A stretch of DNA of 16,758 bases from CAYQUC01 sp964514215 (GCA_964514215.1 CAZEPW010000069.1:1-16758), one strand, 5' to 3'; shown: positions 1-6,980, counted from the stretch's first letter. A program made the numbers and translations. The notes: a model not told the origin generated them from the sequence alone.

Positions 1-243
1 TTTCTTTTTAGCTACCTTTTTCTTGGCTTTCTTTTTAGCTACCTTTTTCTTGGCTTTCTTTTTAGCTACCTTTTTCTTGGCTACCTTTTTCTTGGTCGCA
101 ACTTTCTTCTTAGCTACTTTTTTCTTAGCTACCTTTTTCTTGGTCGTAACTTTCTTTTTGCTTGTCGCTTTCTTTTTAGCAGCTACCTTTTTCTTGCTCG
201 CTTTTTTCTTAGTAGCCGTTTTTTTCTTAGCGACAGATTTCTT
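1..243 (-). repeat. Tandem degenerate 12-15 bp repeats encoding Lys-rich tail
   Basis: On the minus strand the tail of adk is built from near-identical units such as AAGAAAAAGGTAGCT, coding KKKVA with KKKAT/KKKAS variants. They are densest toward the window edge and more diverged toward the kinase core, which suggests expansion at the distal end. Homopolymer A runs and repeat identity make the copy number prone to slippage. The array continues outside the window, so its true length is unknown. Confidence 0.85.
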
Positions 244-966
244 TTGCACCGCTGGCTTGGTTTCAGCAGTACTTGCTGAAATTGAAACAACGTTATTTTC
301 ACTACTTGAACTACCACTGGGTAAACTCTCGATAACACGCACCACAGTCGCAAAAATATCCTGAATTTCACCAACACCTTGAACTGTACGCAATTTACCT
401 TGCTTTCGATAATATTCAATTAATGGTGCAGTTTGAGCTTCATAGACGCGTAGACGATTTCCAATAGTCGCTTCATTATCATCTGCGCGATGTTGCAAGC
501 TACCACCACATTTATCACATTGAGCATCTATCCGTGGAGGTGTTGTATGAATATTGTACATTTGACCACAATCTTCGCACGTACGTCGACCGGTTAACCG
601 TTGCATTAATACTTGAAAGTCCACATCTATTAATAAACCAACATGTAATTGTTTATCAACCTTCTCGAGCATATTATCGAGCTCTTCAGCTTGAGGAATA
701 TTGCGCGGAAAGCCATCAAGTATGAAACCTTTATCGGATTCAGAGTTTGATATTTTTTCTTCGATCATTCCTAATACAATATCATCAGATACAAGTTGCC
801 CTGCATCCATTGCTGTTTTTGCTCGCATACCGAGTGGTGTTTGATTGGCAACAGCTTCTCGAAGTAAATCACCTGTTGAAATATGATCTAAACCATATTT
901 TGTAACTAATTCTTTAGCTTGTGTACCTTTTCCGGAGCCTGGTGCTCCCAACAATATTATTCTCAT
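1..966 (-). CDS. adk: Adenylate kinase with lysine-rich C-terminal tail (partial, no stop in window)
   Basis: Adenylate kinase interconverts ATP + AMP and 2 ADP in the cytoplasm. The first 215 residues are a complete long-form Adk: P-loop GAPGSGKGTQ near residues 7-16, the STGDLLR AMP-binding segment near 31-37, LDGFPRN near 83-89, and a LID with C130-X2-C133-X16-C150-X2-C153, the four-Cys zinc pattern known from Gram-positive Adk. The usual family length is about 214-218 aa, but this frame stays open to the window edge (322 codons read). Residues 216-241 are a Ser/Ala-rich linker. From 242 on, about 47 of 81 residues are Lys, in KKKVA/KKKAT-type units like histone H1 or AlgP tails. The start ATG at 964-966 is the only one that places the P-loop at the family position. 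The gene is divergent from ppa across a long gap. The kinase call is certain; the role of the tail is unknown (nucleic-acid or polyphosphate binding would be guesses). Confidence 0.96.
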   Translation of the reverse strand, partial: MRIILLGAPGSGKGTQAKELVTKYGLDHISTGDLLREAVANQTPLGMRAKTAMDAGQLVSDDIVLGMIEEKISNSESDKGFILDGFPRNIPQAEELDNMLEKVDKQLHVGLLIDVDFQVLMQRLTGRRTCEDCGQMYNIHTTPPRIDAQCDKCGGSLQHRADDNEATIGNRLRVYEAQTAPLIEYYRKQGKLRTVQGVGEIQDIFATVVRVIESLPSGSSSSENNVVSISASTAETKPAVQKKSVAKKKTATKKKASKKKVAAKKKATSKKKVTTKKKVAKKKVAKKKVATKKKVAKKKVAKKKAKKKVAKKKAKKKVAKKK

Positions 967-1733
967 TATATTTCTCGCTCTGTTGGCAGTAATAAAAGTT
1001 GTATACGTTATTTACAATTAGAAATACACTTTTGACTTTTTGACAAAAATGTTAGATTTTTATTACCGTTAAGATATTAAAATTAATCCTTGATAGGTAT
1101 TAAGTCAATGCTAAATACGCTATTGGTATACTTTTTTTAGTAATAGTTTGCTATAGAGAGCTAAATTTCACATTACGAAGCTTAATTTCATCTAAAAACA
1201 CATGATTTACATAAGTTTTAAAATTATTTTTAAAATACTCATCACTGTCATAGGATTTTAAATTTAATCAGTATAATTGAAATAAATAATTTAGTTTTTT
1301 TAATTAACTTTTATTGTCTACTGCTAATTTTATGACAATATAAAGACTCTCTTTCAAACAACTGCGGTATTCATTAAGCATTTCTTAGCTAGCTCAAATC
1401 AAAAAAACTGCGACCCCTAGCTTTTGGTTTAGGCTTTAAATCCAAATTTAATCACATAAATTGTTTATTCATAAGTTCAAGTTAACTAATTTATCACAGC
1501 AAATTGAATATCACCCGAGTTACTCAGCAATATAAATTATCGATGAAAACACTCTTAATAACCACTTTAATTTTAGGATAATTATGAATCCAGTTAAAAA
1601 TAATGGTTTTAACACTATGCCATCGCGTTTCTGCTATTGTTTTAGCGTATATAGTCATAAATCTATTTTTCTTTTGATGTCAGGATGCTAAAATTGACGG
1701 CTTTTTAATCATGAAACCTATTGGAAATATAAA
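967..1733. other. Long intergenic region between divergent adk and ppa
   Basis: This 767-bp AT-rich stretch holds no convincing gene, tRNA or structured RNA that I can recognise. It must contain the divergent promoters of adk and ppa, but I see no hexamer pair I would defend. One small ORF at 1584-1691 (+, 35 codons) has AGGA five bases upstream, but its product has no recognisable features and I do not call it a gene. The GC-richest spot, about 1410-1435, makes only a weak 4-bp stem (CCTA/TAGG). Confidence 0.5.
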
Positions 1734-2282
1734 ATGAATCTTGATCGAGTTGGCACAGGTGATGATGCCCCAAAGAAAGTTAATGTTATTATTGAAATAC
1801 CATCACATAGTGATCCGGTTAAATACGAAGTTGATAAACAAACGGGCGCTATGTTTGTGGATCGATTTATGAATACTGCGATGCATTATCCATGTAATTA
1901 TGGCTACATTCCTCACACGCTTTCTGAAGATGGCGATCCGGTTGATGTTCTAGTCATCACCCCAACACCGTTGATTAGTGGCTCAGTTATTAGTTGTCGC
2001 ATTGTTGGTATGCTTGGCATGGAAGATGAAGCAGGTCCTGATGCAAAGTTAATCGCAGTACCAGATGATAAATTATGTAAACTTTACCGTAAAGTTCAAC
2101 AGCCTGAAGACTTACCGGAATTACTTTTACAACAAATAAGTCACTTTTTTGAACATTATAAAGACTTAGAAGACGGTAAATGGGTTAAAATAAGTGGCTG
2201 GAAAAGCGCAGAAATTTCACATGAAGAAATTTTAAGCTCGATTAAGCGTTTTAAAAATGCGCCAGAGAAACCGTTTTTCTAA
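1734..2282 (+). CDS. ppa: Inorganic pyrophosphatase, family I (soluble)
   Basis: Cytoplasmic Mg-dependent hydrolysis of pyrophosphate to two phosphates, pulling biosynthetic reactions forward. At 182 aa it is close to the 175-aa E. coli enzyme. Visible family features: the KYE substrate-contact region near 30-32, HYPCNYGYIPHT at 51-62, the metal-binding signature DGDPVDVL at 66-73 (D66, D71), D98 and D103 with K105 in EDEAGPDAK, and FFEHYKDLEDGKW toward the C-terminus. The start ATG at 1734 gives the expected N-terminal length; the Shine-Dalgarno is weak. The stop lies 38 bp before the phosphodiesterase start, so the two may be cotranscribed. Nothing looks damaged. Confidence 0.97.
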   Translation: MNLDRVGTGDDAPKKVNVIIEIPSHSDPVKYEVDKQTGAMFVDRFMNTAMHYPCNYGYIPHTLSEDGDPVDVLVITPTPLISGSVISCRIVGMLGMEDEAGPDAKLIAVPDDKLCKLYRKVQQPEDLPELLLQQISHFFEHYKDLEDGKWVKISGWKSAEISHEEILSSIKRFKNAPEKPFF

Positions 2283-2320
2283 ACCAACCTAATGACCTTA
2301 TTCAGAAGTGAACAGAAGTA

Positions 2321-2878
2321 ATGAAAATATGTATTGTTTCAGACAGTCACGATAATCGCTTTTTACTAAAAGCAGCAGCAGAAGATGCGAAAGCGCGTGG
2401 AGCTGAACAAGTTTTACATTGTGGTGATATTGTTGCCCCAACAACGTTAAGAATATTAACCAAAGTGGGATTACCAGTGCATGCAATACATGGAAATAAT
2501 ACTGGTGATATGTACAATCTATCTCGGTTATCAAATAATACAGAAAACCAAATTCAATACCATGGACAAGATGCCGGTATCACAATAAATGGTAAACGTA
2601 TATTTATGGTACATTTCCCTCATTATGCAAGGGCTATGGCAACAACAGGCGATTGGGATATCGTTTGTTGTGGTCATAACCACCGTTCAGAAGTAGAACC
2701 CATTGAAAATATAAAAGGTACAAAAACAATGTTTGTTAATCCAGGCACCGTTGGTGGCGTTGGTGCTGAACCAAGTTATATTTTAGCAGACCTAGATAAA
2801 ATGCAGTTTGAAATTCGTCACGTACCGGTAGATGATACCTTGGCTTATAACATGCCACCTGTGTCTGAACACAGCTAA
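2321..2878 (+). CDS. YfcE/MJ0936-type metallophosphoesterase
   Basis: Calcineurin-like phosphodiesterase of the small YfcE family: a dimetal enzyme with activity on model phosphodiesters and usually no known physiological substrate. At 185 aa it is a single catalytic domain. All metal-site motifs are present in order: D8-S-H10, G35-D36, G58-N59-N60, H98, and G118-H119-N120-H121. It has no signal peptide or membrane segment, so it is cytosolic. The start at 2321 puts the DSH motif at the family position; a weak AGAAG lies just upstream. It sits 38 bp after ppa, a possible two-gene unit. The family assignment is strong; the substrate cannot be read from sequence. Confidence 0.92.
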   Translation: MKICIVSDSHDNRFLLKAAAEDAKARGAEQVLHCGDIVAPTTLRILTKVGLPVHAIHGNNTGDMYNLSRLSNNTENQIQYHGQDAGITINGKRIFMVHFPHYARAMATTGDWDIVCCGHNHRSEVEPIENIKGTKTMFVNPGTVGGVGAEPSYILADLDKMQFEIRHVPVDDTLAYNMPPVSEHS

Positions 2879-3027
2879 TCGAAAACTAAAATTACAGTAG
2901 TTCCATTCTTCGTTTGTTGCTAAACTCAATAACTACGACTAACAATAGCTATAATAAAAATCAAATATTTAGTTGTTACCTATCTATTAAATTTGATTAA
3001 TTTGTATTAATAATAAAGGAATTAAAC

Positions 3028-3615
3028 ATGTCAATTCTAAAGAATTTATTTGCCATTATTGGTTTGCTCGTGGTTTTATCGCTAGTCGCTGCCGGTATTA
3101 AATTTGCTCCGATGATTACTCAGCTAACAAAATTTGATTCAAAAGCATTAGGTACTTACGCTGATTTAATCACCAAACTAATCGAAACAGGAAATGGTGC
3201 TGCGGCTACCGTTTGGAAAACACCGGTTAACAAGGGTTTATCCGTAACTGATGTTGAAGATGCCATGAAATCCGTTGCCACTGAATACAATATTAAAAGT
3301 GTTGGAGAACTACCGCTATCAAAACAAATATCATTAATGAGCGGCAAAAAATTTCGTTTATTAAAAATTTACATGTATTGCAACCCATTAACTGCCGCTA
3401 AAATGGTTGATTATAATGATGCTTTTTCTGCTTATTTACCCTGTCGAGTTAGTCTGGTTGAAGATAAACAAGGAAAATTGTGGATTTATTCTTTAAACAT
3501 GGACATGATGATTTACGGTGGAACACCACTGCCGCCAGCCTTAAAAAAAGAAGCTCTTAGAGTAAAAGAAATCATTCAAGCAATTATGAGCCGAGGCGCA
3601 AGTGGAGAGTTTTAA
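3028..3615 (+). CDS. Membrane-anchored DUF302 domain protein
   Basis: A 195-aa protein with one N-terminal hydrophobic helix (about residues 7-26, little positive charge before it), so probably a membrane anchor or uncleaved signal. The rest is a periplasmic-type domain matching DUF302: residues 74-186 include the KIYMYCNP segment (117-120), the AYLPCR segment (136-140) and the LWIYSLNMDMM strand. The two Cys (118, 139) fall in the conserved blocks and could pair or bind a metal or heme; that is inference. A good RBS (AAGGA, about 7 bases upstream) fixes the ATG. An intrinsic terminator follows within 10 bp of the stop, so it is either monocistronic or the last gene of the ppa unit. The function of DUF302 is generally unknown. 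Confidence 0.82.
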   Translation: MSILKNLFAIIGLLVVLSLVAAGIKFAPMITQLTKFDSKALGTYADLITKLIETGNGAAATVWKTPVNKGLSVTDVEDAMKSVATEYNIKSVGELPLSKQISLMSGKKFRLLKIYMYCNPLTAAKMVDYNDAFSAYLPCRVSLVEDKQGKLWIYSLNMDMMIYGGTPLPPALKKEALRVKEIIQAIMSRGASGEF

Positions 3616-3621
3616 ATCCGC

Positions 3622-3658
3622 TACCCCGTTTAAATAAACTAACCTGGGGTATTTTTTT
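3622..3658 (+). terminator. Intrinsic terminator after the DUF302 gene
   Basis: TACCCC (3622-3627) pairs perfectly with GGGGTA (3646-3651). Inside the loop GTTTA/TAAAC can add a second short stem. Seven T follow at 3652-3658. It lies 7 bp after the DUF302 stop and overlaps the last codons of the convergent moaE, so it mainly serves the + strand. Confidence 0.8.
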
Positions 3659-4073
3659 CGACCCAATGATGGCTGTTATTTGTCGTTTCACGTTTCCAAA
3701 ATGGTGCTGTCGATTTTAATTGCTCCATAATATAACGACAAGATTCAAAAGCATCAACTCGGTGCACAGACCATACCGCAACGAGTACGATAGCATCATT
3801 GGGTTGAATATTGCCAACGCGATGTACAACTAAGGTATCGATTATTTCCCATTGTTTTTGCGCTTGGATTACAATACTTTCAAGCGATTTTTCAGTCATA
3901 CCCGGATAATGCTCTAAAAACATTTCAACAATATCTTTGCCTTCATTAGAATGGCGCATTGTTCCAATAAAATTCGACATCGCACCATACTCCCCCGATT
4001 GACTTAGATTTGCTTGGTATTCTTCGAGCTTCTGGAGCGCATTAAAACTATTCGACAGTAATTCAATCTGCAT
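3639..4073 (-). CDS. moaE: Molybdopterin synthase catalytic (large) subunit MoaE
   Basis: MoaE transfers sulfur from the MoaD thiocarboxylate onto cyclic pyranopterin monophosphate to make the dithiolene of molybdopterin. At 144 aa it has the usual family length (about 140-150). Conserved blocks: GAMSNFIGTMR (30-40), FLEHYPGMTEKSL (52-64), VVHRVGNIQPND (82-93), VAVWSVHR (98-105), and the catalytic lysines K120 and K127 in LKSTAPFWKRE. The start ATG (4071-4073) lies one base after the moaD stop, and its Shine-Dalgarno GGAGGG is formed by the last two codons of moaD, so translation is probably coupled. Its 3' end overlaps the terminator of the convergent DUF302 gene. Confidence 0.97.
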   Translation of the reverse strand: MQIELLSNSFNALQKLEEYQANLSQSGEYGAMSNFIGTMRHSNEGKDIVEMFLEHYPGMTEKSLESIVIQAQKQWEIIDTLVVHRVGNIQPNDAIVLVAVWSVHRVDAFESCRYIMEQLKSTAPFWKRETTNNSHHWVEKNTPG

Positions 4074-4074
4074 A

Positions 4075-4308
4075 TTACCCTCCGGTGACCGGTGGAAAAA
4101 ATGCTACTTCATCATTGTCTAAAATAACGCTATCAAAACTAACGTATTCCATGTTAACAGCCACCAACACATTATCCGGAATGTCTTGATCTTTGGTGCT
4201 ACTATTCCAAGCATCTGTCACTGTATTAATCCCATCAGGAGAGATTTGCATATCGTCAAGTTTTAGGTTTTCACGTAAACTTGCAAAAAAACGGACTGTT
4301 ATTGCCAT
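4075..4308 (-). CDS. moaD: Molybdopterin synthase sulfur-carrier subunit MoaD
   Basis: Ubiquitin-like sulfur carrier, 77 aa. It begins MAITVRFFASLREN, the typical first beta strand and RE motif, and ends FFPPVTGG, the invariant C-terminal Gly-Gly (76-77) that is adenylated and thiocarboxylated by MoeB and then docks into MoaE. Length and both termini match the family exactly, which fixes the start. It is first in a two-gene moaD-moaE unit and divergent from moaC. A modest GAG lies about 9 bases before the ATG; see the promoter entry upstream. Confidence 0.95.
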   Translation of the reverse strand: MAITVRFFASLRENLKLDDMQISPDGINTVTDAWNSSTKDQDIPDNVLVAVNMEYVSFDSVILDNDEVAFFPPVTGG

Positions 4309-4321
4309 ATTAATTTCTCAT

Positions 4322-4350
4322 TGTATATAAACTGATAATTTTTGCTTCAA
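4322..4350 (-). promoter_or_regulatory. Candidate sigma70 promoter of moaDE
   Basis: On the minus strand TTGAAG (4350-4345) and TATACA (4327-4322) are separated by exactly 17 bases and point toward moaD. The predicted start would leave a very short leader of about 10 nt. The -10 is good and the -35 is fair. Confidence 0.4.
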
Positions 4351-4377
4351 CTAGTGGAATACTAGGTTACTCGTAAC
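4351..4377. repeat. Two adjacent short palindromes between moaD and moaC
   Basis: CTAGT-GGAAT-ACTAG (4351-4365) is followed directly by GTTAC-TC-GTAAC (4366-4377). Both are perfect 5-bp inverted repeats in the 143-bp divergent moa intergenic region, just upstream of the candidate moaDE -35. A shared operator is possible. I do not recognise a ModE site or a Moco riboswitch here. Confidence 0.35.
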
Positions 4378-4451
4378 TATAAATGAACTATGTCAAAATA
4401 GCCAAAATAGCTAATTTAATATTATTTACTAGACAACAGAAGATAAGAACC

Positions 4452-4925
4452 ATGTCAAAATTAACACATTTTAATAGTGAAGGCGCTGCACACATGGTTG
4501 ATGTGGGCACAAAACAAATTACCGATAGAACCGCAATTGCTGAAGGTAATATCGAAATGCAACAAACTACTTTAAATATGATTTTAGAAGGCAACCATAA
4601 AAAAGGCGATGTATTAGGTATTGCCCGCATAGCTGGAATAATGGCCAGCAAAAAAACATCGGAACTCATCCCTCTGTGTCACTCATTAAATCTATCCAAT
4701 GTCGATATTAAACTCGTTCAAAGTACAGCCGCCATTGGCATTACTTGCTGTGTCACAGTTAAAACTTCCGGTCAAACAGGTGTTGAAATGGAGGCCTTAA
4801 CCGCAGTTCAAATTACATTATTAACCATTTATGATATGTGCAAAGCAGTTGATCGCGGTATGGTCATTCAAAACTGCCGCTTAATAGAAAAAATGGGGGG
4901 TAAGTCGGGTCATTGGATACGTTAA
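4452..4925 (+). CDS. moaC: Cyclic pyranopterin monophosphate synthase MoaC
   Basis: MoaC converts the MoaA product 3',8-cyclo-dihydroGTP to cyclic pyranopterin monophosphate, the substrate of MoaD/MoaE. The frame is open from an ATG at 4383, but the start at 4452 is preferred: it gives MSKLTHFN, 157 aa, and puts the functional residues K51, H77, D128 and K131 at the same numbers as in the E. coli enzyme. Other blocks are HMVDVG (14-19), KGDVLGIARIAGI (51-63), LIPLCHSL (72-79), TGVEMEALTAV (109-119) and IYDMCKAVDRGM. It ends GGKSGHWIR, slightly shorter than E. coli at the C-terminus. The upstream 23 codons are AT-rich and unlike the family. It is divergent from moaDE; moaA is not in the window. 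Confidence 0.96.
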   Translation: MSKLTHFNSEGAAHMVDVGTKQITDRTAIAEGNIEMQQTTLNMILEGNHKKGDVLGIARIAGIMASKKTSELIPLCHSLNLSNVDIKLVQSTAAIGITCCVTVKTSGQTGVEMEALTAVQITLLTIYDMCKAVDRGMVIQNCRLIEKMGGKSGHWIR

Positions 4926-5082
4926 CGTGTGAAACTAGTAAAATCGCCTTCTATTGCGCGAAAGATGAAATTTAGTGAATTATTCTATAAACTTCATTTA
5001 TAATCTTTATAACGATGAGAAAAATTTGGTATTAAATGTGCATTATCTTCATGCAATTCACAACAAAAATGAATACATTAAA

Positions 5083-6564
5083 ATGAAAAAAAGCAGTTTT
5101 ATTTTAATAATTTTTATATTACTCCAATTCAATTTTAATTCCGTGAGCTTTTCTGCCAATAAAAGCACATCCACTAAATTTTCTTCAACCTTAAAAAAAG
5201 CTAAAACAGGCAGTGCCAAGGCTATGTTTTTAGTTGCCAGAATGCTCGAAAATGGTAAAGGCACAAAAAAAAGCTTGAAAGAAGCATCAAAATGGTACCA
5301 ACGCGCATCGAGCCAAAATTATGCTGCCGCCAATGCCCGACTAGGTAAATTATACTTAGAAGGTATTAGCGTTAAAAAAAACCCAAAGAAAGCATTTGAA
5401 TTACTCAATCTCGCTGCTGTTCAAGGGATTCCCAGTGCGCAATTTAACTTAGCATTAATTTATGAACTCGGTGTAGGCACTAAAAAAAATCTACATCAAG
5501 CGATCAAATGGTATAACGCCGCAGCCAAGAATGGTTATTTTGCAGCAAAAAGCAAAAGTAAAAAATTGAAAAAACAATTAGGTATTACAAATGCGTTAGC
5601 AAGTATCGAAGCCGAGACCTTAAATACCAAAACAACAATCGAAAAAAATACCACCAAACAAGGCATTGGTCAGATTGATAATGAGCTATCTGAACCTGAA
5701 ATTATTGAAATAGATTCTGAAGATGAAAATAGTAGCCAAGAAGATATTGATGTTGTTGAAATACAGATTGATGAACTCGACGAGACAGAGACAGAAACAG
5801 AAACAGACTCTGAGGATGAAGACATAACTGAAGATCCAATGCCTATCCCTAAAATTACCACAACAGATGTTTTTACAAGTCCGGTTGATGATGATATTGA
5901 TATTGAAATTAATCAACCGGAAGCAAAACAAGATGAGCTAGCAACCCAGCACCAAGTCAATCCTCAAATAGCTCAAGTTGATGACAATGAAGAACAAGCC
6001 TTACTCAGCAATACTTTTGATCGAAGCAAACCTCAAGTGGATAATGAATTGTTGATAAAAGCCAAGATAAATAAAAAACAAAAACTCGACCTTATTAAAA
6101 ATGAACATATCCGTCGAACCTTAAAAACATTATTAGAAGGAAGATGGTTTAACAAAAATCGACCGGTAAACTTTTTACCTTCACCAAAAACAAAATGTAA
6201 TATCATCAATAAATCCGACATTAAATGTATTTCACGTCAGCTACAACGGCAAACAGATCGAGAAACAGTTTATTATAAAACATTGAGCAAAATAAGTAGA
6301 TTAACGAGCAGAGGAAGTTTCTTAATTCAATATCAAAATACAGTGATTCGAGTTGTGCCCGATGACATCGAGACTCAAGATGGTTCACCCTACCAAAGCA
6401 ATATTAAAACCGGTTTACAAAAATTGATACACCAATTAAATTGTCAATATAAAGATATCAGTAACCTAATTTGTGTTAGAGATAAGGCCAATAAGTATAA
6501 CTTTAAAAATCGTGCGATATTGAACAAGAGCACAGATGATTCAGAAACAATCGAAACAGAGTAA
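5083..6564 (+). CDS. Secreted Sel1-repeat protein with acidic linker and basic Cys-containing C-terminal domain
   Basis: Not assignable to a named protein. From ATG 5083 the product is 493 aa and begins with a clear Sec signal (MKKSSF, then an Ile/Leu/Phe-rich core, cleavage likely after SFSA near residue 25). An in-frame ATG at 4975 would bury this signal behind 36 residues, so I reject it. Residues about 42-150 hold three Sel1-like helical repeats (ARMLENGKGTKKSLKEASKWYQ, KLYLEG..KKNPKKAFELLN and LIYELGVGTKKNLHQAIKWY types), a protein-protein interaction scaffold. Residues about 200-310 are low-complexity and strongly acidic (DE/ET/SED runs). Residues about 325-480 form a basic region with four Cys (372, 382, 454, 464) that could make two disulfides in the periplasm. 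I do not recognise that domain. It stands alone between moaC and a convergent small gene. Confidence 0.75.
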   Translation: MKKSSFILIIFILLQFNFNSVSFSANKSTSTKFSSTLKKAKTGSAKAMFLVARMLENGKGTKKSLKEASKWYQRASSQNYAAANARLGKLYLEGISVKKNPKKAFELLNLAAVQGIPSAQFNLALIYELGVGTKKNLHQAIKWYNAAAKNGYFAAKSKSKKLKKQLGITNALASIEAETLNTKTTIEKNTTKQGIGQIDNELSEPEIIEIDSEDENSSQEDIDVVEIQIDELDETETETETDSEDEDITEDPMPIPKITTTDVFTSPVDDDIDIEINQPEAKQDELATQHQVNPQIAQVDDNEEQALLSNTFDRSKPQVDNELLIKAKINKKQKLDLIKNEHIRRTLKTLLEGRWFNKNRPVNFLPSPKTKCNIINKSDIKCISRQLQRQTDRETVYYKTLSKISRLTSRGSFLIQYQNTVIRVVPDDIETQDGSPYQSNIKTGLQKLIHQLNCQYKDISNLICVRDKANKYNFKNRAILNKSTDDSETIETE

Positions 6565-6590
6565 ACTGTTTGATACTTACTAATTATACA

Positions 6591-6863
6591 TCAGTGTATT
6601 TTATTATATTTTAAATCTACCGTAACATATGATGCTAAACGACGAGTTCCAAGTTTTCTTCTATCTTCGGCTATCAATTTATTACTAGTGTCATGTAATG
6701 GAAAAGAGACTGAAGATAAAGACTGCCGTCGGTCTTGAATAGAAAGCCGCCGTATTCCAGGAACTTTCATAATATAGAGTCGTATCAAAGCAACGGCTCC
6801 GAAAATAAATGAAACTACTATAACAAATGGTAAGCCTTGGAATATTCCGACAAACGTATCCAT
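6591..6863 (-). CDS. Small single-helix membrane protein, unknown
   Basis: A 90-aa product. The start at 6861-6863 is chosen because GGAG lies 8 bases upstream; the ATG eight codons earlier has no such site. Residues about 7-31 form one hydrophobic helix (FQGLPFVIVV...ALIRLYIM). The rest is a basic cytoplasmic-type tail with two Asp-Arg-Arg motifs (DRRQS and EDRRKLGTRR). No family recognised. Convergent with the Sel1-repeat gene, 26 bp stop to stop. Good RBS and sensible topology support a real gene, but there is no homology argument. Confidence 0.55.
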   Translation of the reverse strand: MDTFVGIFQGLPFVIVVSFIFGAVALIRLYIMKVPGIRRLSIQDRRQSLSSVSFPLHDTSNKLIAEDRRKLGTRRLASYVTVDLKYNKIH

Positions 6864-6913
6864 ATAATCATCTCCACAATAAGTCATTTAAAGCAGTTGA
6901 TAAAATATCAAGC

Positions 6914-6922
6914 TGATATAAT
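6914..6922 (+). promoter_or_regulatory. Candidate extended -10 promoter upstream of mutH
   Basis: TGATATAAT at 6914-6922 is a full TATAAT with the TGn extended -10 element. There is no good -35 at 17 bases, which extended -10 promoters tolerate. It would give a leader of about 50 nt to the small ORF at 6981 and about 100 nt to mutH. Confidence 0.45.
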
Positions 6923-6980
6923 ATGTCAAGATAAAGTTGTTCATATTGAGAGCAAGAAAACAAAGTAAGGGGATAAGTTT

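Noticed and set aside
23..364. Open frame on the + strand rich in Phe/Leu/Ala opposite the lysine-rich repeat
   Set aside because: It is the antisense shadow of the Lys-repeat tail of adk; the repeat avoids stops in several frames and the product is pure low complexity.
1584..1691. 35-codon + strand ORF with AGGA five bases before its ATG, upstream of ppa
   Set aside because: The product has no recognisable feature and the gap is AT-rich enough to make such ORFs by chance. Kept only as a comment on the intergenic region.
4383..4451. Upstream ATG extending MoaC by 23 residues
   Set aside because: The internal ATG at 4452 gives family length and E. coli-identical numbering of K51, H77, D128 and K131; the extension is AT-rich and unlike MoaC.
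4975..5082. Upstream ATG extending the Sel1-repeat protein by 36 residues
   Set aside because: It would bury a clear signal peptide beginning at 5083.
5670..5931. Ser-rich open frames antisense to the acidic linker
   Set aside because: GAA/GAT/ACA-rich codons of the real gene read as Ser/Val/Ile on the other strand; no RBS or family.
6586..6612. ATACA-TCAG-TGTAT hairpin followed by T-rich sequence between the convergent genes
   Set aside because: A five-pair, AT-dominated stem is too weak to call a terminator, although it is at a sensible place.
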